From positions 1 through 6,539 of the forward strand of contig DAONJL010000086.1 of NCBI GenBank assembly GCA_035405645.1: DNA of 6,539 nucleotides, given 5' to 3'. The notes under the pieces were generated by a model, which saw nothing but the letters and a program-made list of their open reading frames with translations, had not been told where the DNA came from and did no database searches. Both the position numbers and the translations under genes were made by a program. Origin of the DNA: DAONJL01 sp035405645 [NCBI: bacterium]. GTDB taxonomy: Bacteria > JAGOBX01 > DAONJL01. Shown here piece after piece: positions 1 to 6,539 of this stretch. Position 1 is the stretch's first letter. Each line of letters begins with the position of its first letter.

Positions 1-3000
1 AAAGTAACTAAAACTTTATCAATTGGTTTAATACCGACAAAAGTATCAAACGAATTTTCAATTATTATATTCGGTGGTGTTGCTAAATCTTTTATATTTG
101 ATATCATTATTTTATATACTTTATTTGCCTGTGTATCAGTATAAATATGAACTGTTTTTCCATCTGCATTTAATTGTATCTCTTTTATTGTTAGCGTATC
201 ATTGACATTCGTTATATTAAAAATTTTATAATTATTTATCGTTAAAGCAGAAACAGGTTCGACTTTTTCTGTGAATATAACATTTACTTGATTTGGTGAA
301 ATTGCAGAAACAAAATAAATTGCTGGTGGAGTGACATCCTGTGGCCCTTTACCAGTGAAGTTTGCCTGATTATATTGTGTTATTACATTGTTTTTTATAT
401 CCTTAACATTTGATACAATTATTGAATATACTTGATTTTCAATTTGATTGCCTGTCAGTAAATGAACAGTAGTATTATTTGCATCAAGTGTCGCTGCCAA
501 TACTGCAAGTGTATTTGAGCCTGTTGTTATGTTATAATTATTTATTTGTTCTGCTGTTGTTTTATCAATAAATTCATTAAAAATTACATCAACACGATTA
601 TTATCAATAGACGAAGCAGAAACAACTCTTGGTGGTGTTATGTCAGGCCATTTTACTGAAATATATAATGTATCTGTATTTATTACACGGAAAGATGGTC
701 CTGATTTGACAAATTTACCTGTCGGATTACCAACCCACCAATAATAAGTATCATTCTCACTTACTTTTAATTTAAAACTGATTGTCCATATATGGTCATT
801 TGCTGTTGTATCGCCATTTGTTCCGTTATCATACATTAAATTATCTATGCCACCATTCCATAATGGGTCATAAGCACCTGTTATTGGATTAAAACTTCCC
901 TGCATTATTATTGCGCTCTGATAATTTCCGATATTATCTGCATCATTAACCAGAAAATATACATTTGCTTTTAATACTGCTCCTATTCCATTAAAATATA
1001 CTCTGCTATTTGGTAAAATAGTGTTCGGCACTGGTGAACGATCTTCTATATTATTTACAATTATTACATAACTTTCATTTTGTGTTTGTGGTGCTGTAAT
1101 TAATCGGACAGTTTGTAAATCATTTTGTAATGTTGCACTTACTATTGATAAAACTTGCGAAGTATCGCTCGATTTTGCTATATAGTAATTGTTTTTATTC
1201 TCTGCACTTGTTTTTGATATATATTCACTGAACAAAATATCAACAGTATGGTCATCAATCGGTGTTGCACTTATTATTGTTGGTTTTATTACATCATAGC
1301 CACCATCTCCATTATTTATTGTTATACTAAATGAAAATGTATCATTACCGTAAATTTCAACCTGTGTTACAAGTGGTAATGCTTTTGATGTTAAATTATA
1401 TGTTGCATTTCCAAATGTAATAAATGTTTGGCCACCTGTTACATTTTTCAAACCATAAAATTGACCTGTCGGACTTCCAACTTCAACTAAATTTGCGCTG
1501 CCATTATTTATTAAATCTATTATATTTGGCGCTAAACCAAATCTAATATATAATGGTCCATCAACATTTTCATTATACTGTGCTAATAATACATCTGAAT
1601 TATTATTAAGCGTTATTTTCTTTGTTATTTTATTATCCGATGATTGTAAGATTAAATAATTTGTGCCCATTGTAATATTATATAAATCATTTACATATTT
1701 ATTTTCATTCATATCTTTAAATGAACTGCATCGCATAAAATTATCTTCTTCTTCGCCTTCATAAGAACTATTTAATAATGGCGAACCGTGAGTTAAAATA
1801 CCACCAAGACCAGGGTCATAAGCAAATGCCATAACTAATCTACCACCATCATTTTCAAATACAGCAAATACTTTATTATTTCGTATTACATATTCTAATT
1901 CACTATCCTGGTCTATATCAATTGCTTCTACTACTGTTGTTTCGGTTTGAATACCATTTCTCACATTATTAGCCCAATTTGCTGCTGCTGTTATTATATT
2001 TATCTGTCTAATTTTTCCGTGTAATCTTAATGCCCATTCACTTATTTTATCATAAGTAATATCAGGTGAAGCCCAACTGCCATCTGGATTTTTTGTATAA
2101 TTATTATTATCTTCATCGTGCCATGCTGTTTCAAATATCATCATACTATACATATAATAAGCAAGTTCTTTTAAATTATTATTTGGCGCATTCTTAATTA
2201 AATCAAGCACATCGCGTAAAATTGTGCCAACTGTTTTTATATCACCATATTTCTTATTGCTACTAATAAATGTTTTATTATCACCACTACGAATACCTCG
2301 TAAAACTGGCACTGCATCAAAAAATGATTGTTCATAAGTTCCGCCATAATACCATTTATCATAACTATCTTCACAAGCGTGTTTTAACCATTCGTAAGTT
2401 TCTAATTCTAAATTTTGATTATATGGATGCTCGATAGGTGTCCAATTTCTATTTAATATATCTTCTAAAGAAACAATTTCTATCCATTGATGATTTGCTA
2501 ACCATCTTATTGTTTTATCATAATTATCAGGGTTATCATTTACACCAGAACCAAATGATTTGCCTGCATAAGCTTCCCAATCATCAAAGACAATTACAAT
2601 TTGTTCCTGGTCTTGTGCCATTGCTTTATTTAATAATAATTCTCGTGTTTCTAAATGCAAGCCATTATCCTGATTCCAGAATTTTTTCTGATCCGCATTA
2701 TCATTTATTAAAAAAGTTATTACATTATTTATCTTATGAATTTTATTTGGATTAGTATCTGATGGAAACCAACTCTTTAAATGTGTTACTTCATCAAGAA
2801 TAGTAGCAACATAACCTGTTGATTGATTCTTTATATGATTTGTTAAAATATCGGAAAATGTTGCTCCATTTATTACTCGTTCTGGCACCCAGAAAATTCT
2901 CGGCTGATATGTTAATTTATAAATCTTCTTTAATATATTTGTCCCGAGTTCAATTGATTTTGAATTAACAAAAAAGCCATTATTTTCATCATCTTTAAAA

Positions 3001-6000
3001 TATGGCATAATATGTTCAGCAAAACTACCACCAATTAAACAACCTGAATCAAAATTATTTACTATTTCACTTATTATTTGATTAAATAATTTACCATTCT
3101 TATTATTATTCTGATGTTCTGCAAATTCTAATGCACTTGCTAAACAACCACTTATATGAATATTTATTGGCACACCATATTTTTTATGTGTTTCAATTGT
3201 CCGTAAATACCCTGTTGGATTATTATTTGGTGTGAGATTAATATTATCATATATCCAATTACTAATATTATCCGATGGATTAAAAGATTGATTCCCATGC
3301 ACAATGACAGCAAATTTTGCTCTGCCAGTTGTTGCCGTGGTTGAAACAGCACCAACTAATATTCCATTGTCCCAATTAGTTGTATTACCAATTGCATCAA
3401 CTATATCTGGTTTATCTGCTATTTCACCAAGACCATTATATGTCCCATCTTTTGTAGTAAAGCATTGCATTCTTAATGGCTGACCTGATTGCCAGCCCAT
3501 ATTTAGTAAAACATTTTTCGATATAGCAAATTCAAACGCATCAAGTGAACTATTAAATTTTACTCCGGTAATTCCATTCGGTATTTCCGTAAAATCGGAT
3601 TTTAATAATCTATAATTTGTTGAATTATATATTATAGCGCATAATTCCCACGCAGTGCTTGTATCTGTCTGACAATCAACAAAATCAGGTAGCCATACTT
3701 GCCCGCCAGGTAAAAAATCTAATGCTAAATAAATATCTACATTATTTAATTCTGCATTTATTCCTAATTCATAAAAATCAACTCTAAAATAATATTCATT
3801 TGTTCCTTCGCGGCTATAGAGTGCAATTAAATCGCGCGATACATCATAACCATCATTAAAATTATACTGGTCATTTATTGGATCAAGCGCTTTCACATCA
3901 TAATATTTCCAATCGAGAAAATCACCATCAATAACTCTATTTTCTAATGGACCAGAACTTGCATACGGTACTACGGTTATTATTGCGCTTCTTTCACTTT
4001 CATTGTTTGAATTATCAATTGCAGTTATCTGATAATAATATGTTAAATTTGCTGTTAAATTATTTTCAGTATAATAATTTGTTGTAATAGGTGTTGATGT
4101 TACTAAACTAAATGTTTGTTCATTTGATTTTTTTCTATATACATTATAACCTTTTAAATCTGCTTCATTATTTGCCTGCCAGTTTATTGTTATATATTTT
4201 TCAAATACCTGAACATTTATTCCTTGTGGTTTAGCAGGTGGTGTTATATCTATGCTTGTTGTTCGGATAGGTTGATAAACTGCATTTGTTACATTACTAA
4301 TTTTAATTTGTGTTGTATCATTTGTTCCCCACCAGTTATTTGTAATATCAATTGTTCCAGTATTTCCGCTATTATGGATATTCCATTGTGAATTATTATA
4401 AATATTATTGAAATTAAATTTTGGTGTTAAATTTGTGCCTGTAACCTGTATTCCGTAATCATTATTAAATATATCGCAATATCGGACTGAAACATCCGAA
4501 ACTGTAACATATATTCCGATATTATTATTTCTAAATGTTGAATTTACAATTCTACCACTGCCACGAAATTCTATTCCTTTTTCTGCATATTCTACTATTA
4601 GATTACTTAATGTATCTGCTAAATTATAACAAATTATTCCATACCAATCGCCTTTTACTGGATTAACTGAATTTGATGTAAATAATACATTTCCTGTGGT
4701 AATTAATTTTGCATTATTTAAAATAATAAATTCAATTTTATTCACTGAATTGCCAAGATTATTTATATCATTAGTATCAAATTTTAAAATTGCTCCGCCT
4801 TCGATTGTTAATGTTATTCCTGTATCAATAATAATATCACCATCAATAATATAAGGCGAATTAATTAATGACCAGGTGGTATTTACTGATATTCTACCAT
4901 TTTTATTCGTTGAATAAGGAGTTGCACTAACTGAATTTGATGCTACACTTTCTATACCAGCTTTATTCTGTGCTTTTAAATAATAATTGTATTGAACATT
5001 ATTTTGAACATTTGTATCAATATAAGAATTTCCAGAATAAACAGAAGCAATCTTACTATTATTTCGATAAACATTTATACAATCAATATCAGGCGAACTA
5101 ATTTGAGACCAGTTTAATGTTACAATTCTATTACCAGCAGTTGCTGATAAATTTTGCGGAACGATTGGCGTAGTAGAAGCACTTATATTTGTCCAAATAT
5201 TTTTAACAATCATCTTATAATTACCCTGATCAATTATTGTTATTTCTCTATTTCTTGATGTTGTAGCAAAATCAGTTTCCCAGATTACATTTGTTGGTGT
5301 TGCTTTTATATATTTATATTGTAATTGTGTATTTGGTTCAAATTCAAATGTCTTATAGTAAGTCAAATTATCAAATTTAATCATTTCATTTGCATCAGCA
5401 GACCACATTGGTGTTAACTTATCGCCTGCTATTCTGACATAATTAAAGCCAGCATAAGTATCTACTGTTAAAATAAATGTAACTTCAATTAACGGTTTTG
5501 GAACACCTGTAACAAATGGATTATTTATACTTTCAATTCCATATACAGAAACTGCAGAAACTTTAAATGTATATGTTTCACCATTATTTAAATTTAATAC
5601 TTCATAATTTAATGTAGTAACAGTATCACTACTAATGAGTTGATAATTATTATTTATTAGTTGATATATACGATAACCAGCAATTTGTTGGGACTGTGAT
5701 GCTGTCCAACTTAATATGATTTTTTTATTACCAGCAGTAGCAATTAAATTTGTCGGTGCTTCTGGAACTGGATAATTCAATGGCATTGCATTAACTTCCG
5801 AAGAATACGGACTATGATTTTGTGATGGCGAATTATCAAATGCTTTCATTACATAATAATATCTCTGATTTAAAACAACATTTGTATCAGTGAATGAAAT
5901 TACCGTTGAATCATTTATTGTTGCGATTAATGAATAATTAGTGCCACTTGTTTGTGAACGATAAATTCGATAACCTGCTAAATCAGTCTCTAAATTTCTT

Positions 6001-6539
6001 GACCAACTTAAAATAATTTTTGCTACATCAGCAGTTGCCTGTAAATTTCTTGGAGCAAGAGGTGCAAATAAATCTGTTGCTGATGGTTGTGCATTTACAA
6101 TTGTCGAAGAATCACTTTCATTTGGTGTTGTCCAATTATCAATTGCTTTTACAACAAAATAATATGTTACTCCATTTGTTAAATTTGTATTTCTAAAATA
6201 TGTTGATGTAATAGGTGTTCCATTTACTTTTACAAAATTTGAAGTAGGTGATGTGCTACGATATACATTATAGCCAGTTAAATCTGATTCACTATTTGGT
6301 GTCCAAACTAAATCAATATAACCATTGCCAGCAGTTGGTGTAACATTTTGCGGAGCAGCAGGCGGGGTTGTATCAACACTAACTTTTGCAATTGGTATTA
6401 CATCTTCACCTTCCCAGGTTCCATCATCATAATGGAAAATAAAATTAACTTGATTTACTTCTGTCGATTTATTAAATGGACCGATTACAATCTTTTTATT
6501 AGCATCAAGCGGAGTTTCAACTGCTTTTCCATCAGTCCA
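1..6539 (-). CDS. Giant multimodular secreted GH57 alpha-glucan-active enzyme, partial at both ends
   Basis: One reading frame is open across the entire complement: 2179 codons with no stop and no frameshift, running off both edges. Start codon, ribosome binding site, signal peptide and C-terminal sorting signal are therefore not visible. Recognisable modules in order are Fn3 x3, CBM20, Fn3, right-handed beta-helix, Fn3, DOMON-like, GH57 catalytic domain plus its beta-sandwich, then SbsA-like Ig modules with another beta-sandwich between the first and second. The likely role is extracellular hydrolysis or transglycosylation of alpha-glucan. This rests on the GH57 motifs (Glu1220 in WVPERV, Asp1320 in FDDWE) and a CBM20 with its binding tryptophans. 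Codon use is uniformly AT-rich and Asn-heavy throughout, so there is no sign that one module was acquired very recently. The reading frame is certain; family assignment is strong for GH57, CBM20 and Fn3; the exact substrate is unknown. Confidence 0.96.
30..338 (-). other. SbsA/Big_5-like Ig module 3 (residues 2068-2170)
   Basis: Third Ig module: DVTPPAIYFVSAIS (2068-2081), NQVNVIFTEKVEPVSALT (2083-2100), NNYKIF (2102-2107), LTIKEIQLNADGKTVHIY (2117-2134), KVYKIMISNIKDLATPP (2140-2157), and closing FDTFVGIK. About nine residues follow before the window edge (PIDKVLVT plus a partial codon), so the chain runs on into a further module or a C-terminal tail. Confidence 0.85.
345..644 (-). other. 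SbsA/Big_5-like Ig module 2 (residues 1966-2065)
   Basis: Second Ig module of this type: DITPPRVVSASSID (1966-1979), NRVDVIFNEFIDKTTAEQ (1981-1998), NNYNIT, LAVLAATLDANNTTVHL (2011-2027), and QVYSIIVSNVKDIKNN (2037-2052). It ends FTGKG. It is clearly paralogous to modules 1 and 3, including the 'IxNYxI' and 'IIVSNVKD' strands. Confidence 0.85.
651..980 (-). other. Beta-sandwich module with a YDNGTNGD acidic loop (residues 1854-1963)
   Basis: This module of about 110 residues sits between Ig modules 1 and 2. Visible elements are KANVYFLVND (1858-1867), GSFNPITGAYDPLWNGG (1881-1897), and LMYDNGTNGDTTANDHIWT (1901-1919), a form of the recurring 'l.DDGtnGD..agDgiwT' loop of extracellular beta-sandwich modules. 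YYWWVGNPTG (1933-1942) follows. The loop resembles a metal-binding turn. The 'GSFN' to 'W' pattern together with the paired aromatics YYWW resembles CBM48/X25-like starch modules, but this is only suggestive. A non-binding structural module is the alternative. Confidence 0.5.
981..1295 (-). other. SbsA/Big_5-like Ig module 1 (residues 1749-1853)
   Basis: This module has the standard order of bacterial Ig-like SbsA/Big_5 domains: the start DVIKPTIISATPID, then HTVDILFSEYI (1764-1774), KNNYYIA, VLSIVSATLQND (1797-1808), TVRLITA (1810-1816), and ESYVIIVNNIEDR (1822-1834). Such modules are spacers or surface-layer elements. It matches modules 2 and 3 strand by strand, but an inserted beta-sandwich separates it from them. 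Confidence 0.8.
1314..1967 (-). other. C-terminal beta-sandwich of the GH57 unit (residues 1525-1742)
   Basis: This follows the helical part of GH57 without a linker. It begins with EAIDIDQDSELEYVIRNN (1539-1556), an acidic D-x-D-x-D loop (Asp1541, Asp1543, Asp1545) that may bind calcium, running into KVFAVFENDGGRLVMAF (1557-1573). The 'iDiDgD.E.vi.n....vf...GGrl' pattern is typical of the beta domain behind extended GH57 amylopullulanase-like barrels. The remainder is beta-rich and Asn-rich, with strands such as NYLILQSSD, KITKKITLNN and TFSFSITINNG. Here it probably completes the catalytic unit rather than forming a separate enzyme. Confidence 0.6.
1980..3320 (-). other. GH57 glycoside hydrolase catalytic domain with helical extension (residues 1074-1520)
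   Basis: GH57 enzymes (alpha-amylases, amylopullulanases, 4-alpha-glucanotransferases, branching enzymes) are retaining enzymes with a (beta/alpha)7 barrel. The conserved regions appear in order. Region 1 is FAVIVHGNQSF (1076-1086), a variant of 'HNHQP'. Region 2 is GGSFAEHIMPYF (1170-1181), matching 'GGGFYEPIL'. Region 3 is FWVPERV (1216-1222), with Glu1220 the expected nucleophile. Region 4 is IVFDDWEAYAG (1317-1327), with Asp1320 the expected acid/base. INIHISGCLASALE (1125-1138) matches the family's 'n.sG.l...le' strand-helix. The segment after about 1376 is helical and aromatic-rich (DKWYYGG 1394-1400, MIFETAWHDE 1466-1475), as expected for the C-terminal bundle of the family. Both catalytic acids are present, so activity is likely. 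Substrate specificity is not assignable by eye. Confidence 0.88.
3342..3938 (-). other. DOMON / glucodextranase C-terminal-like beta-sandwich (residues 868-1066)
   Basis: The opening RVIDGDFLDWKYYDV (868-882) is the 'IDG-x-x-DW' signature of glucodextranase-like and CBM9-like DOMON beta-sandwiches. YYFRVDFYEL (916-925) and VDIYLALDFLPGG (934-946) follow as the paired 'lyvridl' and 'v.iyld' strands. AFEFAISKNVLL (1001-1012) fits the 'eiaiPl' strand, and the tail GEIADKPDIVDAIG matches the 'isDvip' ending of the family. Domains of this type accompany amylopullulanase-like and glucodextranase enzymes and probably bind sugar or cell surface. Its position immediately before the GH57 domain fits an amylopullulanase-like layout. 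The fold call is good; ligand and metal binding are unknown. Confidence 0.7.
3960..4253 (-). other. Fibronectin type III-like module 5 (residues 763-860)
   Basis: This fifth Fn3 starts with the linker DITPPAKPQ (764-772) and has Trp787 in YITINW, EADLKGYNVYRKK (793-804), and a TYYYQITAIDNS F-strand region (about 833-844). It ends VVPYASSGPL before the DOMON-like module. It is closest in pattern to module 1, sharing the D-x-T-P-P linker and the 'DL-GYNVYR' strand. Confidence 0.88.
4263..4904 (-). other. Right-handed parallel beta-helix module (residues 546-759)
   Basis: The opening segment has the typical capping pattern of surface beta-helix proteins: Trp556, then 'spYiIdGDIIIDTGITLTIEGG' spread over 561-582, leading to AILKF. 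Short beta-helix rungs follow, with 'GI.f.gsgrIvnstFrnNniGIyv' and 'vryCdIfnNdyGIqv' periodicity (about 655-700), each with Asn-rich turns. The helix closes with NNIYNNSQWNI and the hallmark ITNNWWGT (732-739). This fold is known from pectate lyases and from non-catalytic surface proteins. No lyase catalytic set could be identified, so it is called a structural or polysaccharide-contacting module. It is framed by Fn3 modules 4 and 5. Confidence 0.85.
4911..5174 (-). other. Fibronectin type III-like module 4 (residues 456-543)
   Basis: This slightly shorter Fn3 module follows the CBM20. It shows the PQNLSATAGN opening (461-470), Trp477 in IVTLNW, IDCINVYRN (485-493), where a Cys replaces the usual Gly-Tyr core position, and NYYLKAQNKAGIES (519-532). 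It ends in VSATPYS before the beta-helix. The role is most likely a spacer. Confidence 0.85.
5196..5489 (-). other. CBM20-type starch-binding module (residues 351-448)
   Basis: This module should bind granular starch or other alpha-1,4-glucan. Compared from memory with the starch-binding domain of Aspergillus niger glucoamylase, it follows the family from end to end: VTFILTV opening strand (353-359), a Tyr362/Gly364 turn, Trp379 where the first binding-site tryptophan sits, an EPNTQLQYKYIK strand (401-412) matching the family's 'feYKfi', and VIWETD (418-423) with Trp420 and Glu421 matching 'veWEsd'. The closing RNREITI (429-435) matches 'NReytv'. The loop between WETD and RNRE is a few residues longer than in glucoamylase, and the usual 'LGxW' turn reads LTPMW. 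The site 1 aromatics and the Lys in YKY are present, so binding is likely. An Fn3 flanks it on each side. Confidence 0.85.
5493..5771 (-). other. Fibronectin type III-like module 3 (residues 257-349)
   Basis: Third consecutive Fn3 module: Trp278 in KKIILSW, IAGYRIYQ (286-293), and the F-strand ETYTFKVSAVS (321-331). It lacks the acidic 'E-x-DL' before the GYRIY strand that the neighbouring copies have; SQSQQ stands there instead. It leads through a short PKPLIE linker straight into the CBM20 module, so it probably sets the spacing of the starch-binding head. Confidence 0.85.
5781..6074 (-). other. Fibronectin type III-like module 2 (residues 156-253)
   Basis: This second Fn3 module has Trp179 in KIILSW, LAGYRIYRS (187-195), and the F-strand YYYVMKAFD (227-235). 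Its ILSW and GYRIY core strands resemble module 3 (KKIILSW, AGYRIYQ) more closely than module 1, which suggests local duplication. The role is presumably structural spacing. Confidence 0.88.
6084..6374 (-). other. Fibronectin type III-like module 1 (residues 56-152)
   Basis: This is a spacer module of about 97 residues with the bacterial extracellular Fn3 pattern: a DTTPPAAP entry linker (56-63), the B-strand Trp79 in IDLVW, the C-strand motif LTGYNVYRS (87-95), and the F-strand YYFVVKAID (126-134). Such modules usually separate catalytic and binding domains on secreted glycosidases and have no activity of their own. It is the first of three back-to-back copies. Confidence 0.88.
6390..6539 (-). 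other. C-terminal part of a beta-sandwich module, possibly carbohydrate-binding (residues 1-50)
   Basis: These are the first residues visible and they are the tail of a module whose start lies outside the window. The segment VNFIFHYDDGTWEGED (31-46) has the 'NF-F-DGTW' look of the last strands of starch-binding beta-sandwiches such as CBM25/26 or X25-type modules. It is followed directly by a D-T-T-P-P linker into the first Fn3. A starch-binding role would fit the rest of the protein, but only about 50 residues are available and the resemblance is by eye. It could equally be a generic Ig-like fold. Confidence 0.35.

Noticed and set aside
2438-2755. 105-codon plus-strand ORF
   Set aside because: It lies antisense to the GH57 core, including the region 4 Asp motif. 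Its translation is low-complexity, rich in Leu, Tyr and His, with no recognisable domain. The minus-strand frame here has clear conserved motifs, so this is a shadow.
3061-3120. AT-rich trinucleotide run (repeats of tta/att)
   Set aside because: It looks like a microsatellite but encodes an Asn-rich stretch (NNNKNG) in the GH57 domain. Similar runs occur wherever Asn clusters fall, so it reflects codon bias.
3164-3355. 63-codon minus-strand ORF in another frame
   Set aside because: It overlaps the GH57 region 1 coding sequence in a different minus-strand frame, and its translation has no family resemblance or plausible start context.
4263-4904. Beta-helix as a pectate lyase or GH28 enzyme
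   Set aside because: The fold signature is clear but no lyase calcium/Arg set or GH28 Asp motifs were found, so no enzymatic name was given.
5493-6374. Direct DNA repeats from the three tandem Fn3 modules
   Set aside because: The modules are alike as proteins, but no long identical DNA stretch was seen between them. They are diverged paralogous domains and not recent nucleotide repeats.
1-6539. Promoter-like AT-rich hexamers and possible hairpins across the window
   Set aside because: At this base composition TATAAT-like and TTGACA-like strings are expected by chance, and all lie inside one continuous coding frame. None has supporting context.

Overview
The whole window is the interior of one very large protein-coding gene on the minus strand. 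Reading the complement from base 6539 down to base 3 gives 2179 consecutive sense codons with no stop and no frame change. The first two bases begin one more codon, so neither the start nor the stop lies in the window. There is no intergenic DNA, and no promoter, terminator, RNA gene, mobile element or CRISPR array was seen. Residue numbers below count from base 6539 (residue r occupies bases 6540-3r to 6542-3r); they are window numbers, not true protein numbers.

The encoded protein is a string of extracellular-type modules around one catalytic domain. In protein order they are: the end of a beta-sandwich module (1-50), three fibronectin type III-like (Fn3) modules (56-349), a CBM20-type starch-binding module (351-448), a fourth Fn3 (456-543), a right-handed beta-helix (546-759), a fifth Fn3 (763-860), a DOMON/glucodextranase-like beta-sandwich (868-1066), a GH57 glycoside hydrolase domain (1074-1520), a C-terminal beta-sandwich of the GH57 unit (1525-1742), an SbsA/Big_5-like Ig module (1749-1853), a further beta-sandwich (1854-1963), and two more SbsA-like Ig modules (1966-2065 and 2068-2170). 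The chain continues beyond the window.

The modules suggest a secreted or surface-anchored alpha-glucan (starch, glycogen or pullulan type) enzyme. The GH57 domain would cleave or rearrange alpha-glucan, the CBM20 and probably the DOMON-like module would hold the polymer, and the Fn3 and Ig-like modules would act as spacers. The exact substrate cannot be read from sequence. The signal peptide and any anchor or secretion tag would lie outside the window.

The DNA is strongly AT-rich, third codon positions are mostly A or T, and the protein is rich in Asn, Ile, Thr and Tyr. The standard code fits, with Trp as TGG and no in-frame TGA. This suggests a low-GC bacterium of the kind that makes giant Fn3/beta-helix/Ig mosaic proteins, for example an uncultured candidate phylum or a Bacteroidota/Ignavibacteria-like lineage. 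That placement is inference and weak.
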